Assembly: GCF_030816965.1 (NCBI RefSeq)
Contig: NZ_JAUSYQ010000002.1
Span: 9,538,001 to 9,602,000, forward strand
Origin: Streptomyces canus
Lineage (GTDB): Bacteria; Actinomycetota; Actinomycetes; Streptomycetales; Streptomycetaceae
Direction: 5' to 3'
Length of the DNA stretch: 64,000 nucleotides
Shown: in pieces, positions 26,807-35,236 of the stretch
Layout: each line of letters opens with the position of its first letter
Numbering within the stretch: position 1 is the first letter of the stretch
Notes under the pieces: model-generated
What the model was told of the DNA's origin: nothing
Seen by the model: the letters and a program-made list of their open reading frames with translations, nothing else
Database searches by the model: none
Position numbers and translations under genes: made by a program

Positions 26807-26850
26807 CCGAGGGCCGGCGGACGGAGTGGGGCCGTCCGCCGGCCCCTCGG
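26807..26850. terminator. Bidirectional terminator
   Basis: CCGAGGG and CCGGCGGACGG pair with CCGTCCGCCGG and CCCCTCGG with a single C bulge, giving an 18-bp stem between the SSI gene and the convergent STAS gene. Confidence 0.85.
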
Positions 26851-26851
26851 G

Positions 26852-27241
26852 TCACGCCTTCTCCGGGAACTCCGGGAACCTGGGGAACTCGAGGAGCGGT
26901 GGGAAGCGGCGCCACAGGCCGGAGGCACGCAGCAGCCGGTGCAGGTGCGGCCCGTCGGTGACCAATCGCAGCCGCCCGCCCCGCGCCCGCGCCCGGGACT
27001 CGGCGCGGCACAGCACCCGCAGGCCCGAGCAGTCGAAGAACTCCACCTGCCGCAGGTCGACCAGCACATCGGGCCGATCGGTCGCGGTCGCCGCGTCCAG
27101 ATGCTCCGCGAGGAGGCCCGCCGTCGCGAGGTCGATCTCGCCGACGGCCTCCACCACCGTGAACCCGCCGTTCACCCGGGTGCGGGCATACGGGTTCGCC
27201 GCGGGCGTTTCGGGAGCGCGGTCGTCGGACTCCGGCGTCAT
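26852..27241 (-). CDS. STAS-domain anti-sigma factor antagonist
   Basis: A 129-residue protein. The STAS domain spans about 20-110, with VVEAVGEIDLATAGLLAEHL and the phosphorylation-site loop VEFFDCSGLRVLC (the Ser in DCSGL is the expected phospho-acceptor). GGTGGAG precedes ATG 27241; a longer reading to 27310 lacks a good site. By family precedent it binds an RsbW-like kinase when unphosphorylated. The three PP2C proteins in the window are candidate phosphatases. The C-terminus is unusually Phe/Pro-rich. Confidence 0.9.
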   Translation of the reverse strand: MTPESDDRAPETPAANPYARTRVNGGFTVVEAVGEIDLATAGLLAEHLDAATATDRPDVLVDLRQVEFFDCSGLRVLCRAESRARARGGRLRLVTDGPHLHRLLRASGLWRRFPPLLEFPRFPEFPEKA

Positions 27242-27378
27242 GGCCGCTCCACCTCGGCGAGGGACGCATTCGATCTCGGTAGTTACCCCGCAGCGGCGTG
27301 GAGCATCCACCCAGCGGGGTCCGCAAGATCTGCTTCACTCGACCTGGTGAACTTCTGTCAATTGCGTTGACTTCTCGT

Positions 27379-27588
27379 CTAAGAGCGGGTCCGCTCCCGG
27401 TGGCTGGTGTCGCACCACGGATAGCGGCGACTGCGCCGACAGGTGCACAGGGCCACCCGGAAGCGGTCGGAGATGACGGTGCTGCCGTCCTCCAGCTCCA
27501 CTTCCACGGGGCCCTCCACGAGCAGCGGGCCCCGGTGCTGGACCCGGATGCGGCGCGGTCGGTCGGAGTCAGAGGGGGAGTTCGGCAC
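27379..27588 (-). CDS. CDGSH-type iron-sulfur protein
   Basis: A 69-residue protein ending in CTCRRSRRYPWCDTSH: Cys-x-Cys, then Cys-Asp and His, the three-Cys/one-His ligand set of CDGSH [2Fe-2S] proteins. GTG start. Its first 20 bp overlap the end of the methyltransferase gene, so it is the last gene of the diiron oxidase/MTQ2/CDGSH operon. Likely an electron-transfer partner of the oxidase; that role is inferred from context. Confidence 0.9.
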   Translation of the reverse strand: MPNSPSDSDRPRRIRVQHRGPLLVEGPVEVELEDGSTVISDRFRVALCTCRRSRRYPWCDTSHRERTRS

Positions 27589-28264
27589 GGACGACCACCA
27601 GCTCTTCCTTTTCGTCGTGGGCGGCGTCGGCGGGCAGCAGGCCGCGCTCGCGCAGCCAGGCCTCCCGGGTGCGCAGCACCGGTCCGAACGCGATGCGGCG
27701 ACGGCGGGTCACGGCGGCCTTGAGGCCCGCCGCGCGCAGATGCCCCACCGTCCGTCCGGAGTCGCTCAGTTCGGAGTGCACGATCAGCAGCACCCCTCCG
27801 GGGCGCAGGAGGGCGGGCGCCTCACGGCAGACGCGGTCCAGCACGAAGCGCCCGTCGTGGCCCGCGTCCCAGGCCCGCGCCCTTCCGTGCGGCGGCCGGA
27901 GGTTCGTCGGTGCCGGCACGTACGGCGGATTGGTCAGGATGAGGTCGAACGACTGGTCCCGCACGGGGTGGAAGAGGTTCCCGCGCCGGACGCGGACCCG
28001 CGCACCCGTCAGCCAGGCGTTCGCCCGGGCCGTGCACACCGCCCGCCACGACACGTCGACCGCGGTCACCCGGCTGCCCCGGCGCGCCGCCTGAAGAGCG
28101 AGGGCACCGGTCCCGGTGCCCACGTCCAGAACGTCCGCGCCCGGCGGCAGCGGTTCTTCGGACAGGGCCCCGGCCAGCAGTGCGGTGTCCTCCTGGGGGG
28201 TGTAGACGCCAGGAAGAGTCAGAGGGGGAATCAGTGATCTCACGCTGCCCAAGTACCCCGACAT
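27569..28264 (-). CDS. HemK2/MTQ2-family SAM-dependent methyltransferase
   Basis: A 231-residue class I methyltransferase. Motif I is VLDVGTGTGALALQAAR and the NPPY motif is in ILTNPPYVPAP, typical of enzymes methylating a planar amide or aromatic nitrogen. The N-terminal PQEDTALLAGAL block is characteristic of the MTQ2 group. Its ATG directly follows the TGA of the diiron oxidase gene (TGAATG), so the two are tightly coupled. The true substrate is unknown; the pairing suggests modification of a specific peptide or small molecule. Confidence 0.9.
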   Translation of the reverse strand: MSGYLGSVRSLIPPLTLPGVYTPQEDTALLAGALSEEPLPPGADVLDVGTGTGALALQAARRGSRVTAVDVSWRAVCTARANAWLTGARVRVRRGNLFHPVRDQSFDLILTNPPYVPAPTNLRPPHGRARAWDAGHDGRFVLDRVCREAPALLRPGGVLLIVHSELSDSGRTVGHLRAAGLKAAVTRRRRIAFGPVLRTREAWLRERGLLPADAAHDEKEELVVVRAELPL

Positions 28265-29278
28265 TCAGGAAATATGGTGGATTTCGGAAAGTGTGGGTGT
28301 GCGCAGCGACGAGCGTCCGTCCGTCCAGTCGCGCAGAAGGCGCTCGGCGAGACGGTCCTCGACAAGTCCGGTGACGTCGATACCGAAGGCGACATCGGGG
28401 GCGAGGTGCGGTTCCTCGGCCAGCAGACCGCCGATGACCTCGTGGCGTACGACCTGTTCGTGGACGGCGTCGGCCTCGACATGCTCGTCGTAGAAGTGCT
28501 CGGCGGCCGGTCCCGCGCCGGTGCGGCGCATCGCCTCGGCGAGTCGCCGGGAGCCGGGCGAGGAGGTGATCTCGACCGCTGCGAAGTGGCCCACGAGAGC
28601 TCCGCGCAGGCTGCGGTGCAGGCCCAGCAGGGACATGAGGTTCACCGTCGCGAGCATCTCCGCGCAGGCCGCCTCCAGGTAGTACCCATACGTCGTGTCC
28701 AGGCCCAGGTCCGTCATCAGGTCGGCGAACAGGCGGGCGTGGACGCGGTCGGGGCGGCCGCCGCCGAACTCGTCGAACTCCACCGCCGCCATGCCCGCCT
28801 TGGCCCGGCCCCACAGCCGGGGCAGCACCCACGCGTGCGGGTCGGCCTCCTTGAGGTGGTAGAGCGAGCGCTGGGCCGCGTATTCGCGTACGTGCCACAG
28901 TTCGCCCTCCTTGCTCAGGAAATGGCTGAGTCCCGTGCCGTCGACCGGCTCCACGAGGAGCCCGGCGAGCGCGTCCTCGACGCTGTCGTGGGCAGGGGTG
29001 TCCGTGCGCAGGGCGGACAGGAAGCGGTGTTCCAGGGCCGCCCTGGTGCGCAGCAGCCCGGGGTCCCACTCGTGGTCGGAGGAGACGCCCGAGAAGCCGC
29101 GGTAGTGCAGTTCGTAGCAGATGTACAGGGCGAGCTGGAGGTCGTCGCCGTACACGTCCGCGCCTGCGACGGTCTCGTGACGCGGCAGCGGTCCGGCACC
29201 GAGCAGATACTCCTGGACGGCGGCGGAGACCGGGCCCCGGGGCGGCGGCAGCGGCGGTTCCTGGCGGTCGTGATCCAT
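28265..29278 (-). CDS. Heme-oxygenase-like diiron oxidase (iron-containing redox enzyme family)
   Basis: A 337-residue all-helical protein. Candidate metal ligands: Glu and His in CYELHYRGF, Glu in AAVEFDEFGGGRPDRVHARLF and the HxxxDxxH motif in EHVEADAVHEQ, matching the heme-oxygenase-like diiron oxidase (HDO) superfamily. ATG 29278 is taken because the characteristic sequence begins there; an open frame continues upstream without a ribosome-binding site. It is the first gene of a three-gene operon with MTQ2 methyltransferase and CDGSH protein. HDOs cleave or oxidise C-C and N-containing substrates; this one's substrate is unknown. Confidence 0.88.
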   Translation of the reverse strand: MDHDRQEPPLPPPRGPVSAAVQEYLLGAGPLPRHETVAGADVYGDDLQLALYICYELHYRGFSGVSSDHEWDPGLLRTRAALEHRFLSALRTDTPAHDSVEDALAGLLVEPVDGTGLSHFLSKEGELWHVREYAAQRSLYHLKEADPHAWVLPRLWGRAKAGMAAVEFDEFGGGRPDRVHARLFADLMTDLGLDTTYGYYLEAACAEMLATVNLMSLLGLHRSLRGALVGHFAAVEITSSPGSRRLAEAMRRTGAGPAAEHFYDEHVEADAVHEQVVRHEVIGGLLAEEPHLAPDVAFGIDVTGLVEDRLAERLLRDWTDGRSSLRTPTLSEIHHIS

Positions 29279-29378
29279 GCGCCCCGGGTACCCGTGAAGC
29301 GGGAGGTCACCCGCCTGCCTGGAGTGGGGCCGGGGATGCCGTCGCCGGCGGCACGCCGCGGGGCGCGCCGCCGACGGG

Positions 29379-29549
29379 TCACTCGCCCTCGGACTCCTCC
29401 TGGGCCCGGGTGTTGGGGGTGATGGCGTCAGCGGCCTCACCCGTGTGCCCGCGCCTTCCGTCGGGGTCCTGGACGCGCTTCTCGGCGTCCTCGAACTCGT
29501 GCAGGACCTCGTCCAGGGCGGTGTCCGGCTTCTGCTTCTTCTCCGGCAC
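29379..29549 (-). CDS. Small hydrophilic protein, 56 residues
   Basis: A GTG-initiated 56-residue reading frame with GAGGAG seven bases upstream. The product is highly charged and probably disordered (begins VPEKKQKPDTALDEVLHEFE, ends AQEESEGE). Third codon positions are nearly all G or C, as in real genes here. It sits between ppx (downstream of 29580) and the diiron oxidase gene on the same strand. No family recognised. Confidence 0.7.
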   Translation of the reverse strand: MPEKKQKPDTALDEVLHEFEDAEKRVQDPDGRRGHTGEAADAITPNTRAQEESEGE

Positions 29550-29579
29550 GGCTGTCTCCTCTTTCTTCCTTCTCTTCGT

Positions 29580-30608
29580 TCAGGTCGTGGCGGTCGCGAT
29601 GCGCAGGGGGACCGGCTCCGGGGGAGAGGTGTGCTCCTCGTTGCGGCGGGCGATCTCGGCCCACCAGGAGGCGCCGTCCTCGATGTGCCGCAGCAGGACC
29701 CCCTCACGGATCGCCCAGGGGCAGATGGTGACGGTCCTGATGCCGGTGAGTTTCATCGCCGTGTGCCCGACCACCGCACCGGCCAGGCTCTGCGCGGCGC
29801 GCGGCGCGGAGATGCCGGGCAGTTCGGCCCGCCGCGCGGCCGGGAGGGCGGCCAGAGCCTCGATGGCCTCCCGCAGGTCGGCGCGGTGCATCCGCCGCTC
29901 CACGAACGGGCCGCGGCGGCCGGGCGGAGTTCCGCACAGCCGCCCCAGCTGCTCGAAGGTGCGCGAGGTGGCCACGGCGGTGCGCGGTCCCTCCCAGCGG
30001 ATCCGCGACGCCACGTCCCGCAGCTGGTGTCGGACCTTGCGGCGCAGTGCCCGCACCGCCTCCGGGGGCGGCGGGTCCTGCCCCTCGAAGAACTCATGGG
30101 TCAGCCGGCCCGCGCCCAGGGGCAGCGAGGCCACGTAGTCCGGCAACCGGCCGCGTCCGAAGGCGACTTCGAGCGACCCACCGCCGATGTCGAACAGCGC
30201 GAGCGGCCCCGCGCGCCAGCCCATCCAGCGCCGCGCCCCGAGGAACGTGAGCTCCGCCTCCACCTCGCCCGGCAGGGTGTACAGCCCGACGCCGGTCCGG
30301 GTACGGACGGTGCGCAGCACCTCCTGACGGTTCGGCGCGGACCGCACGACGGCGGTCGCGAAGGCGAGCGGACCGGCCGCACCCCACTTGGCGGCGGTCC
30401 GACTCGCCTCTTCCACCGCCTCCACCAGCCGCTCCACGGCCTCCTCGGGCACCGGTCCGCCCGGCCGTACATGATCCGACAGTCTCAGCCGCCACTTCGC
30501 CGTGTGCACCGGCAGTGGCACCCCGCCCTCGGCGTCCGCCACCACCAGCCGGACCGTGTTCGACCCCACATCCACCACGCTTATCCGCATGGACCTGTGG
30601 GTACCCAC
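29580..30608 (-). CDS. Ppx/GppA family phosphatase
   Basis: A 342-residue protein of the ASKHA fold. The phosphate loop is VVDVGSNTVRLVVAD; the second ATP/phosphate motif is ALFDIGGGSLEVAFG. It should hydrolyse polyphosphate or pppGpp. GGAGG lies nine bases before GTG 30608; ATG 30590 is an alternative start. The length matches short actinobacterial Ppx proteins lacking the C-terminal HD domain. Confidence 0.92.
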   Translation of the reverse strand: MGTHRSMRISVVDVGSNTVRLVVADAEGGVPLPVHTAKWRLRLSDHVRPGGPVPEEAVERLVEAVEEASRTAAKWGAAGPLAFATAVVRSAPNRQEVLRTVRTRTGVGLYTLPGEVEAELTFLGARRWMGWRAGPLALFDIGGGSLEVAFGRGRLPDYVASLPLGAGRLTHEFFEGQDPPPPEAVRALRRKVRHQLRDVASRIRWEGPRTAVATSRTFEQLGRLCGTPPGRRGPFVERRMHRADLREAIEALAALPAARRAELPGISAPRAAQSLAGAVVGHTAMKLTGIRTVTICPWAIREGVLLRHIEDGASWWAEIARRNEEHTSPPEPVPLRIATATT

Positions 30609-30703
30609 GGACGCCCGCCTCCAACGCCGGCCGTCCTGTCAGGGCGTCGCTCTCGGCCACAGGCCGGGCGCACCGCGTCGCCGGCGCCTGGCGGAGAACG
30701 CGA

Positions 30704-30739
30704 GAGGGGCCGCCGTCTCCCTGCTGACGGCGGCCCCTC
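30704..30739 (-). terminator. Terminator of the MFS gene
   Basis: GAGGGGCCGCCGTC, eight-base loop, GACGGCGGCCCCTC: perfect 14-bp stem 27 bp beyond the stop of the MFS gene. Confidence 0.85.
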
Positions 30740-30765
30740 GGACCAAACGGCTCCTGCTGCGGTTG

Positions 30766-32268
30766 TTACATGTGGACGACGGGTGCGGCGTCCGCGTCCT
30801 GCTCCGGCACCCCGCGCCGGAAGAGCAGGAAGGTGATCAGCGCGCCGACGGCGAAGAGGCCGGCCGACCACCAGAAGGCGGTGGTGTAGCTCTCGACCGT
30901 CGCCCGGGCCTGGACCAGCTTGTTCGTCGGGTCCTTTCCGGCCAGGTAGCCGGTGGCGGCGCTCGCGGCCAGCGTGTTCAGCAGCGCGGTGCCGATCGAA
31001 CCGCCCACCTGCTGCATGGCGTTGACGGTGGCCGAGGCCACTCCGGCGTCCTCGGCCGCGACCCCGCCGGTGGCCAGCTGCATGGCCGGGGGCATGACCA
31101 GGCCGAGGCCGAAGCCGGTCACGATCAGCTGCGGCAGTACGGCGGACAGGTAGCTGGAGCCGACGCCGATCCCGGTCAGCCAGGCCATGCCGACCGCGGC
31201 GACCGCGAAGCCCACCGGGATGACCACCTTCGGTCCGATCCGGGGAACCAGCATCGTGGTGCTGACCTGGGCCGCCACCATCAGGGCGGCGACCATCGGC
31301 AGGAAGGCCGCACCCGTCCTGGTCGGGCTGAAGCCCAGGTTCAGCTGGAGGTAGTAGGTGAGGAAGAGGAAGACACCGAACATGCCGCCGCCGGAGATCA
31401 GCACGGCCAGGAAGGAGGCCGCCCGGTTGCGGTCCAGCAGGATGCGCAGGGGCAGCAGCGGGTGCGCGGCACGGGTCTGCCACCAGGTGAAGGCGGCCAG
31501 CAGCGCACCGCCCGCGACCAGGAAGCCCCAGGTCTCGGGAGAACTCCAGTCGTGCGTCTCGGCGTTGGAGAAGCCGTACACCAGGGAGAAGAGACCGGCG
31601 GCGACCAGCAGCGTCCCGGGCACGTCGAGCTTGGAGTTCGCGGCGTCACGGTGGTTGTGCAGCAGCAGCCAGCCGCCGGCGAAGGCGACGACGGCGATGA
31701 CGACGTTGACGTACAGGGTCCAGCGCCAGTCGAGCGCGTCGGTCAGGACGCCGCCGAGCAGCAGACCCACCGCACCGCCGGCACCGGCGATGGCGCCGTA
31801 CACGCTGAACGCCCGGGCCCGCTCGCGGGCGTCGGTGAACGTCGTGTTGAGCAGGGACAGCGCGGCCGGCGCGAGGAGTGCGCCGAAGGCGCCCTGCAGG
31901 GCGCGGGCGGTGACCAGCATCTCGAAGTTGGTGGCGGCACCGCCGAGCGCGGAGACGGCCGCGAAGCCGACGACACCGATGAGGAAGGCCGTCTTGCGGC
32001 CGAAGAGGTCGGCTATCCGCCCGCCGAGCAGGAGCAGGGAGGCGAACGCCAGGGCGTAGGCCGTGACGATCCACTGCCGGTTGCCGTCGGAGAAACCGAG
32101 GTCGGCCTGGGCCGAGGGCAGGGCGATGTTCACGATGGTGGCGTCCAGAACCACCATCAGCTGGGCGAGCGCGACGACGGCGAGAATCCACCATCGCTTG
32201 GCCGAAGCGGCGGTCGGCGCCTCGACGGCGCCCTCCTGCCCGCTCTCGGTCAGAGTCTTCTGGGACAT
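30766..32268 (-). CDS. MFS drug efflux transporter, DHA2 (EmrB/QacA) family
   Basis: A 500-residue protein with about 14 hydrophobic segments. The family motif near helix 1 is VVLDATIVNIALPSAQADL; motif A-like sequence GGRIADLFGRKTAF follows helix 2; GPLSLLN-type and AVGLLLGGVLTDALDWRW (motif C) segments are present. It is a proton-driven exporter in the plasma membrane. Two TetR-type palindromes lie in its promoter, but no repressor gene is adjacent, so a distant regulator probably controls it. Confidence 0.94.
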   Translation of the reverse strand: MSQKTLTESGQEGAVEAPTAASAKRWWILAVVALAQLMVVLDATIVNIALPSAQADLGFSDGNRQWIVTAYALAFASLLLLGGRIADLFGRKTAFLIGVVGFAAVSALGGAATNFEMLVTARALQGAFGALLAPAALSLLNTTFTDARERARAFSVYGAIAGAGGAVGLLLGGVLTDALDWRWTLYVNVVIAVVAFAGGWLLLHNHRDAANSKLDVPGTLLVAAGLFSLVYGFSNAETHDWSSPETWGFLVAGGALLAAFTWWQTRAAHPLLPLRILLDRNRAASFLAVLISGGGMFGVFLFLTYYLQLNLGFSPTRTGAAFLPMVAALMVAAQVSTTMLVPRIGPKVVIPVGFAVAAVGMAWLTGIGVGSSYLSAVLPQLIVTGFGLGLVMPPAMQLATGGVAAEDAGVASATVNAMQQVGGSIGTALLNTLAASAATGYLAGKDPTNKLVQARATVESYTTAFWWSAGLFAVGALITFLLFRRGVPEQDADAAPVVHM

Positions 32269-32312
32269 GGGGACAACTCCAGGGAAAGTCGGCCGGTTCT
32301 ACCCGGTCATAA

Positions 32313-32327
32313 ACGAAACCGTTTCGT
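32313..32327. promoter_or_regulatory. Operator palindrome 1 of the MFS gene
   Basis: ACGAAAC-C-GTTTCGT is a perfect odd palindrome 45 bp before the MFS start, typical in sequence of TetR-family operators. Confidence 0.65.
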
Positions 32328-32353
32328 ACACATGGAGGCTAGCCGAATCCAAT

Positions 32354-32371
32354 CGAAACGGCAACGTTTCG
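32354..32371. promoter_or_regulatory. Operator palindrome 2 of the MFS gene
   Basis: CGAAACG-GCAA-CGTTTCG shares its half-sites with the palindrome at 32313-32327 at a different spacing. Centres are about 42 bp apart, close to four helical turns. Confidence 0.6.
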
Positions 32372-32421
32372 TTGGAGGTCCTCCGGGGGCGCCGTCCCGG
32401 GGAGGGACCGAGGGGTCCCGC

Positions 32422-35235
32422 TTACGCCATCTGGCGCCGCACCAGCTCGTGCAGCCGACCGCCCGTGTCCGCCAGCAGCTGCGCGGGCGGCCCCTGCTGG
32501 GCGACCTTGCCGTTCTCCATCACGATCACCCGGTCGGCGTCCAGCACCGTCGACAGCCGGTGGGCGATGACGATCCGGGTGGCGTTGAGGGCCTTGGTGG
32601 ACTCGATGACCGTGCGCTGGGTGTCGTTGTCCAGGGCGCTGGTCGCCTCGTCGAAGAAGAGGATCCGCGGCCGCCGGATCAACGCCTGGGCGATCATGAG
32701 CCGTTGGCGCTGGCCGCCGGAGATCGCCCCGCTGCCCGAGACGATGGTGTGCAGCCCCATCGGCATGCGCTGGATGTCCTCCGCGAGCCCCGCCATCGCG
32801 GCCGCCGCCATCGCCTCCTCGGGTGTGTAGGGCTCGGTGCCGCAGATGACGTCCAGGATGGAGCCGGTGAACGGCTGCGCGTGCTGAAGGACGACACCGC
32901 ACTGCCGACGCACCGCCGACTGGTCGAGGGCGGCCAGGTCCTGGCCGTCGTACAGGACACTCCCGGAGACCGGCCGGTCGAAGCCGATCAGCAGCCGGAG
33001 CAGGGTCGACTTGCCGCAGCCGCTCGGGCCGACGATCGCCACGAACTCACCCGGCCGGATCTCGAAGGACACGTCGTCCAGGATCAGGGGACCGTCCTCG
33101 GAGTAGCGGAAGGAGAGCCTGCGGGCCTCCATCGCCCCGGTGAGCGGCCCCGGCCGGGTGCTCGCGGTGCGCACCTCCGGCTGCGCCTCCAGGACCGGCT
33201 TGATCTCCTCGAACAACGGCAGCGCGGCCACCGCCGAGACGAAGGCGCCGGTGAGCTGGGTGACCGCGGTCAGCAGCATGGTCACCGAGGTGTTGAAGGT
33301 GAGGAACTCGGCCGCCGACATCGACCCGCGCGCCGGGCCCGCGAGCAGCATGAACATCAGCAGGGTGCACAGCGGGAGATAGACCGAGCCCATCACCGAG
33401 GTGAGGTTCTTGATCCGGCCGACCTTCTGCTGGAGCTCGCGGCTGCGGGCGAACTCCGAGGCCCAGGCCGCGTACGCGTAGTTCTCCGCGGCCGCCACCC
33501 TCAGTTTGGGCAGACCGCGCAGGGTCTGGAAGGCCTGGTTGTTCAGCTTGTTGCTCAGCACGACCAGTCGCCGCTGCCATCGCACCTGCCAGAGCCCGAG
33601 GCCGAGGAAGCCGGCGGCGATGACGACCAGCATGCCGATCGCCGCCATCGCCATCGGGACGCTGTACCAGAACAGCAGGCCCAGGTTCATCGCACCGATG
33701 GTCACCGACTGGGCGACGGTGGGACCGAGGCCCGCCATCATCCGGCGGATCGAGCTGATGCCCATGGCCTGGCTGGCCAGTTCGCCGGTCGAGCGCTCGG
33801 TGAAGAACTTCGTCGGCAGCCTCAGCAGCCGGTCCCAGACGGCCGGTTGCAGGGTCGCCTCGATACGGCCCTCCAGACGGAGCATGGTGAGGTTCTGCAG
33901 CAGCATGAAGGCCGCCGTCACCACCCCGCTGACCATCACGGCCAGACACACCTGCACGATGAGAGCGGTCTGGGCCTTCGGCACGAACTCGCCGAGCACC
34001 TTGCCGGTGGCGATCGGGACCAACGCGCCGATCGCCACCGTCACCAGACCGCTGAGCAGCAGGTTCGTGACATCGCCGCCGGTGCCGCGCATGCTGAACC
34101 GCAGCAGCCCGAGCGGGCTGAGCCTCCGGTCGGGCAGCGGGCGGTAGAACATCACCGCGCGCGGCTCGAACTCCTCCGCGTTGTCCTTCTCGATCGGCGT
34201 CTCGCGTCCCGTCGCCGGATGCACGGCCACGTAGCCGCCGCGCCGCCACAGCAGCGCGACCGGCGCACCCGACAGCGCCCGGTGGCCCACCAGCGGGCCG
34301 ACGTTGTCGCGCCACCAACTGCCGTCCAGGCGCACCGACCTGATCCGGACGCGGGAGGCGAGGGCGATCCGCTCGACCGGGTCGAGACGGTCGCTCTCGG
34401 TGCCGCTGTGCGCGTTCTCCGCGAGCGGGATCCCGGCCGCGTCGGCGACCAGCTTGCACGCCGCGTAACTCGCGTCGGCGTCGGCCGTCGTCGTGCGCTG
34501 CTTCGACTTGCCGATGGACGCCAGCAAGGTCCGGTCGGCCTGGGCGCGCACGGCCTCACCCGCCTTGATACCGGCGGCCGTCCGGGTCTCGTGGGTGCGC
34601 TCCAGCTGCTCGATCCAGCGGTCCAGCGTGGTCAGCAGCCGGTACTGCTGGTCGACCATGGACTGCCAGACCGCCGGGTCCATCAGCAGGTCGGCGGCCG
34701 CCTCGGCGCCGTAGAGCGAGCCGTACTGCACACTGCCCGGCGGCACCTGCATCCAGAACACGTCGTCGTCGGTCGGGGCGGCGGCCCGCTCGTCGGCCAT
34801 CGGTGCCTGGAAGAGGATGGACAGGCTCCGGCCCACCCCGAGCGCGAGGGCGTACTCCAGCGGGCTCGTCGTCGGCGGTACGTACTGGGGGTTGCCGTAC
34901 TCGTCGTACGACCACGTCTGGGTGTGCGCGGGCTCGTACAGTTCGCGCAGGCCGATGCGGTGCACCACGCAGTCCCTGAGGGGCCGGGCCACCAGGGTGT
35001 GCTGCGGCCCCGCCACCGGCCCGAGCAGCAGCGCGCCCGGCTCCAGACGGCCCAGGTGGTGCCAGTGACCCTGCTGTCCGGCGTCGACCGCGAACAGGTC
35101 CACCGCGCCCGACACGACCAGCCAGAGCACCTGCGGCCCTTCGAGGTCGATACGGCTGAAACCGGCGCAGTCGACCCGCGTGCCCATCTGCCCGAGCGCG
35201 CTGAGGACGAGGTCACCGTCTTGGGGGGAGGTCAT
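32422..35235 (-). CDS. NHLP-type bacteriocin export ABC transporter (permease/ATPase without peptidase)
   Basis: A 937-residue protein. An N-terminal cytoplasmic region of about 380 residues, special to the NHLP subunit, precedes an ABC membrane domain (about 400-660) and an ATPase (about 700-930; Walker A GPSGCGKST, signature SGGQRQRL, Walker B ILFFDEATSAL). GGAACGGTGAC precedes ATG 35235, one base past the TGA of the upstream NHLM gene, so the two are coupled. It probably pairs with the C39-containing ABC protein to export the GG-leader peptide encoded at 38423. Confidence 0.92.
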   Translation of the reverse strand: MTSPQDGDLVLSALGQMGTRVDCAGFSRIDLEGPQVLWLVVSGAVDLFAVDAGQQGHWHHLGRLEPGALLLGPVAGPQHTLVARPLRDCVVHRIGLRELYEPAHTQTWSYDEYGNPQYVPPTTSPLEYALALGVGRSLSILFQAPMADERAAAPTDDDVFWMQVPPGSVQYGSLYGAEAAADLLMDPAVWQSMVDQQYRLLTTLDRWIEQLERTHETRTAAGIKAGEAVRAQADRTLLASIGKSKQRTTTADADASYAACKLVADAAGIPLAENAHSGTESDRLDPVERIALASRVRIRSVRLDGSWWRDNVGPLVGHRALSGAPVALLWRRGGYVAVHPATGRETPIEKDNAEEFEPRAVMFYRPLPDRRLSPLGLLRFSMRGTGGDVTNLLLSGLVTVAIGALVPIATGKVLGEFVPKAQTALIVQVCLAVMVSGVVTAAFMLLQNLTMLRLEGRIEATLQPAVWDRLLRLPTKFFTERSTGELASQAMGISSIRRMMAGLGPTVAQSVTIGAMNLGLLFWYSVPMAMAAIGMLVVIAAGFLGLGLWQVRWQRRLVVLSNKLNNQAFQTLRGLPKLRVAAAENYAYAAWASEFARSRELQQKVGRIKNLTSVMGSVYLPLCTLLMFMLLAGPARGSMSAAEFLTFNTSVTMLLTAVTQLTGAFVSAVAALPLFEEIKPVLEAQPEVRTASTRPGPLTGAMEARRLSFRYSEDGPLILDDVSFEIRPGEFVAIVGPSGCGKSTLLRLLIGFDRPVSGSVLYDGQDLAALDQSAVRRQCGVVLQHAQPFTGSILDVICGTEPYTPEEAMAAAAMAGLAEDIQRMPMGLHTIVSGSGAISGGQRQRLMIAQALIRRPRILFFDEATSALDNDTQRTVIESTKALNATRIVIAHRLSTVLDADRVIVMENGKVAQQGPPAQLLADTGGRLHELVRRQMA

Positions 35236-35236
35236 G

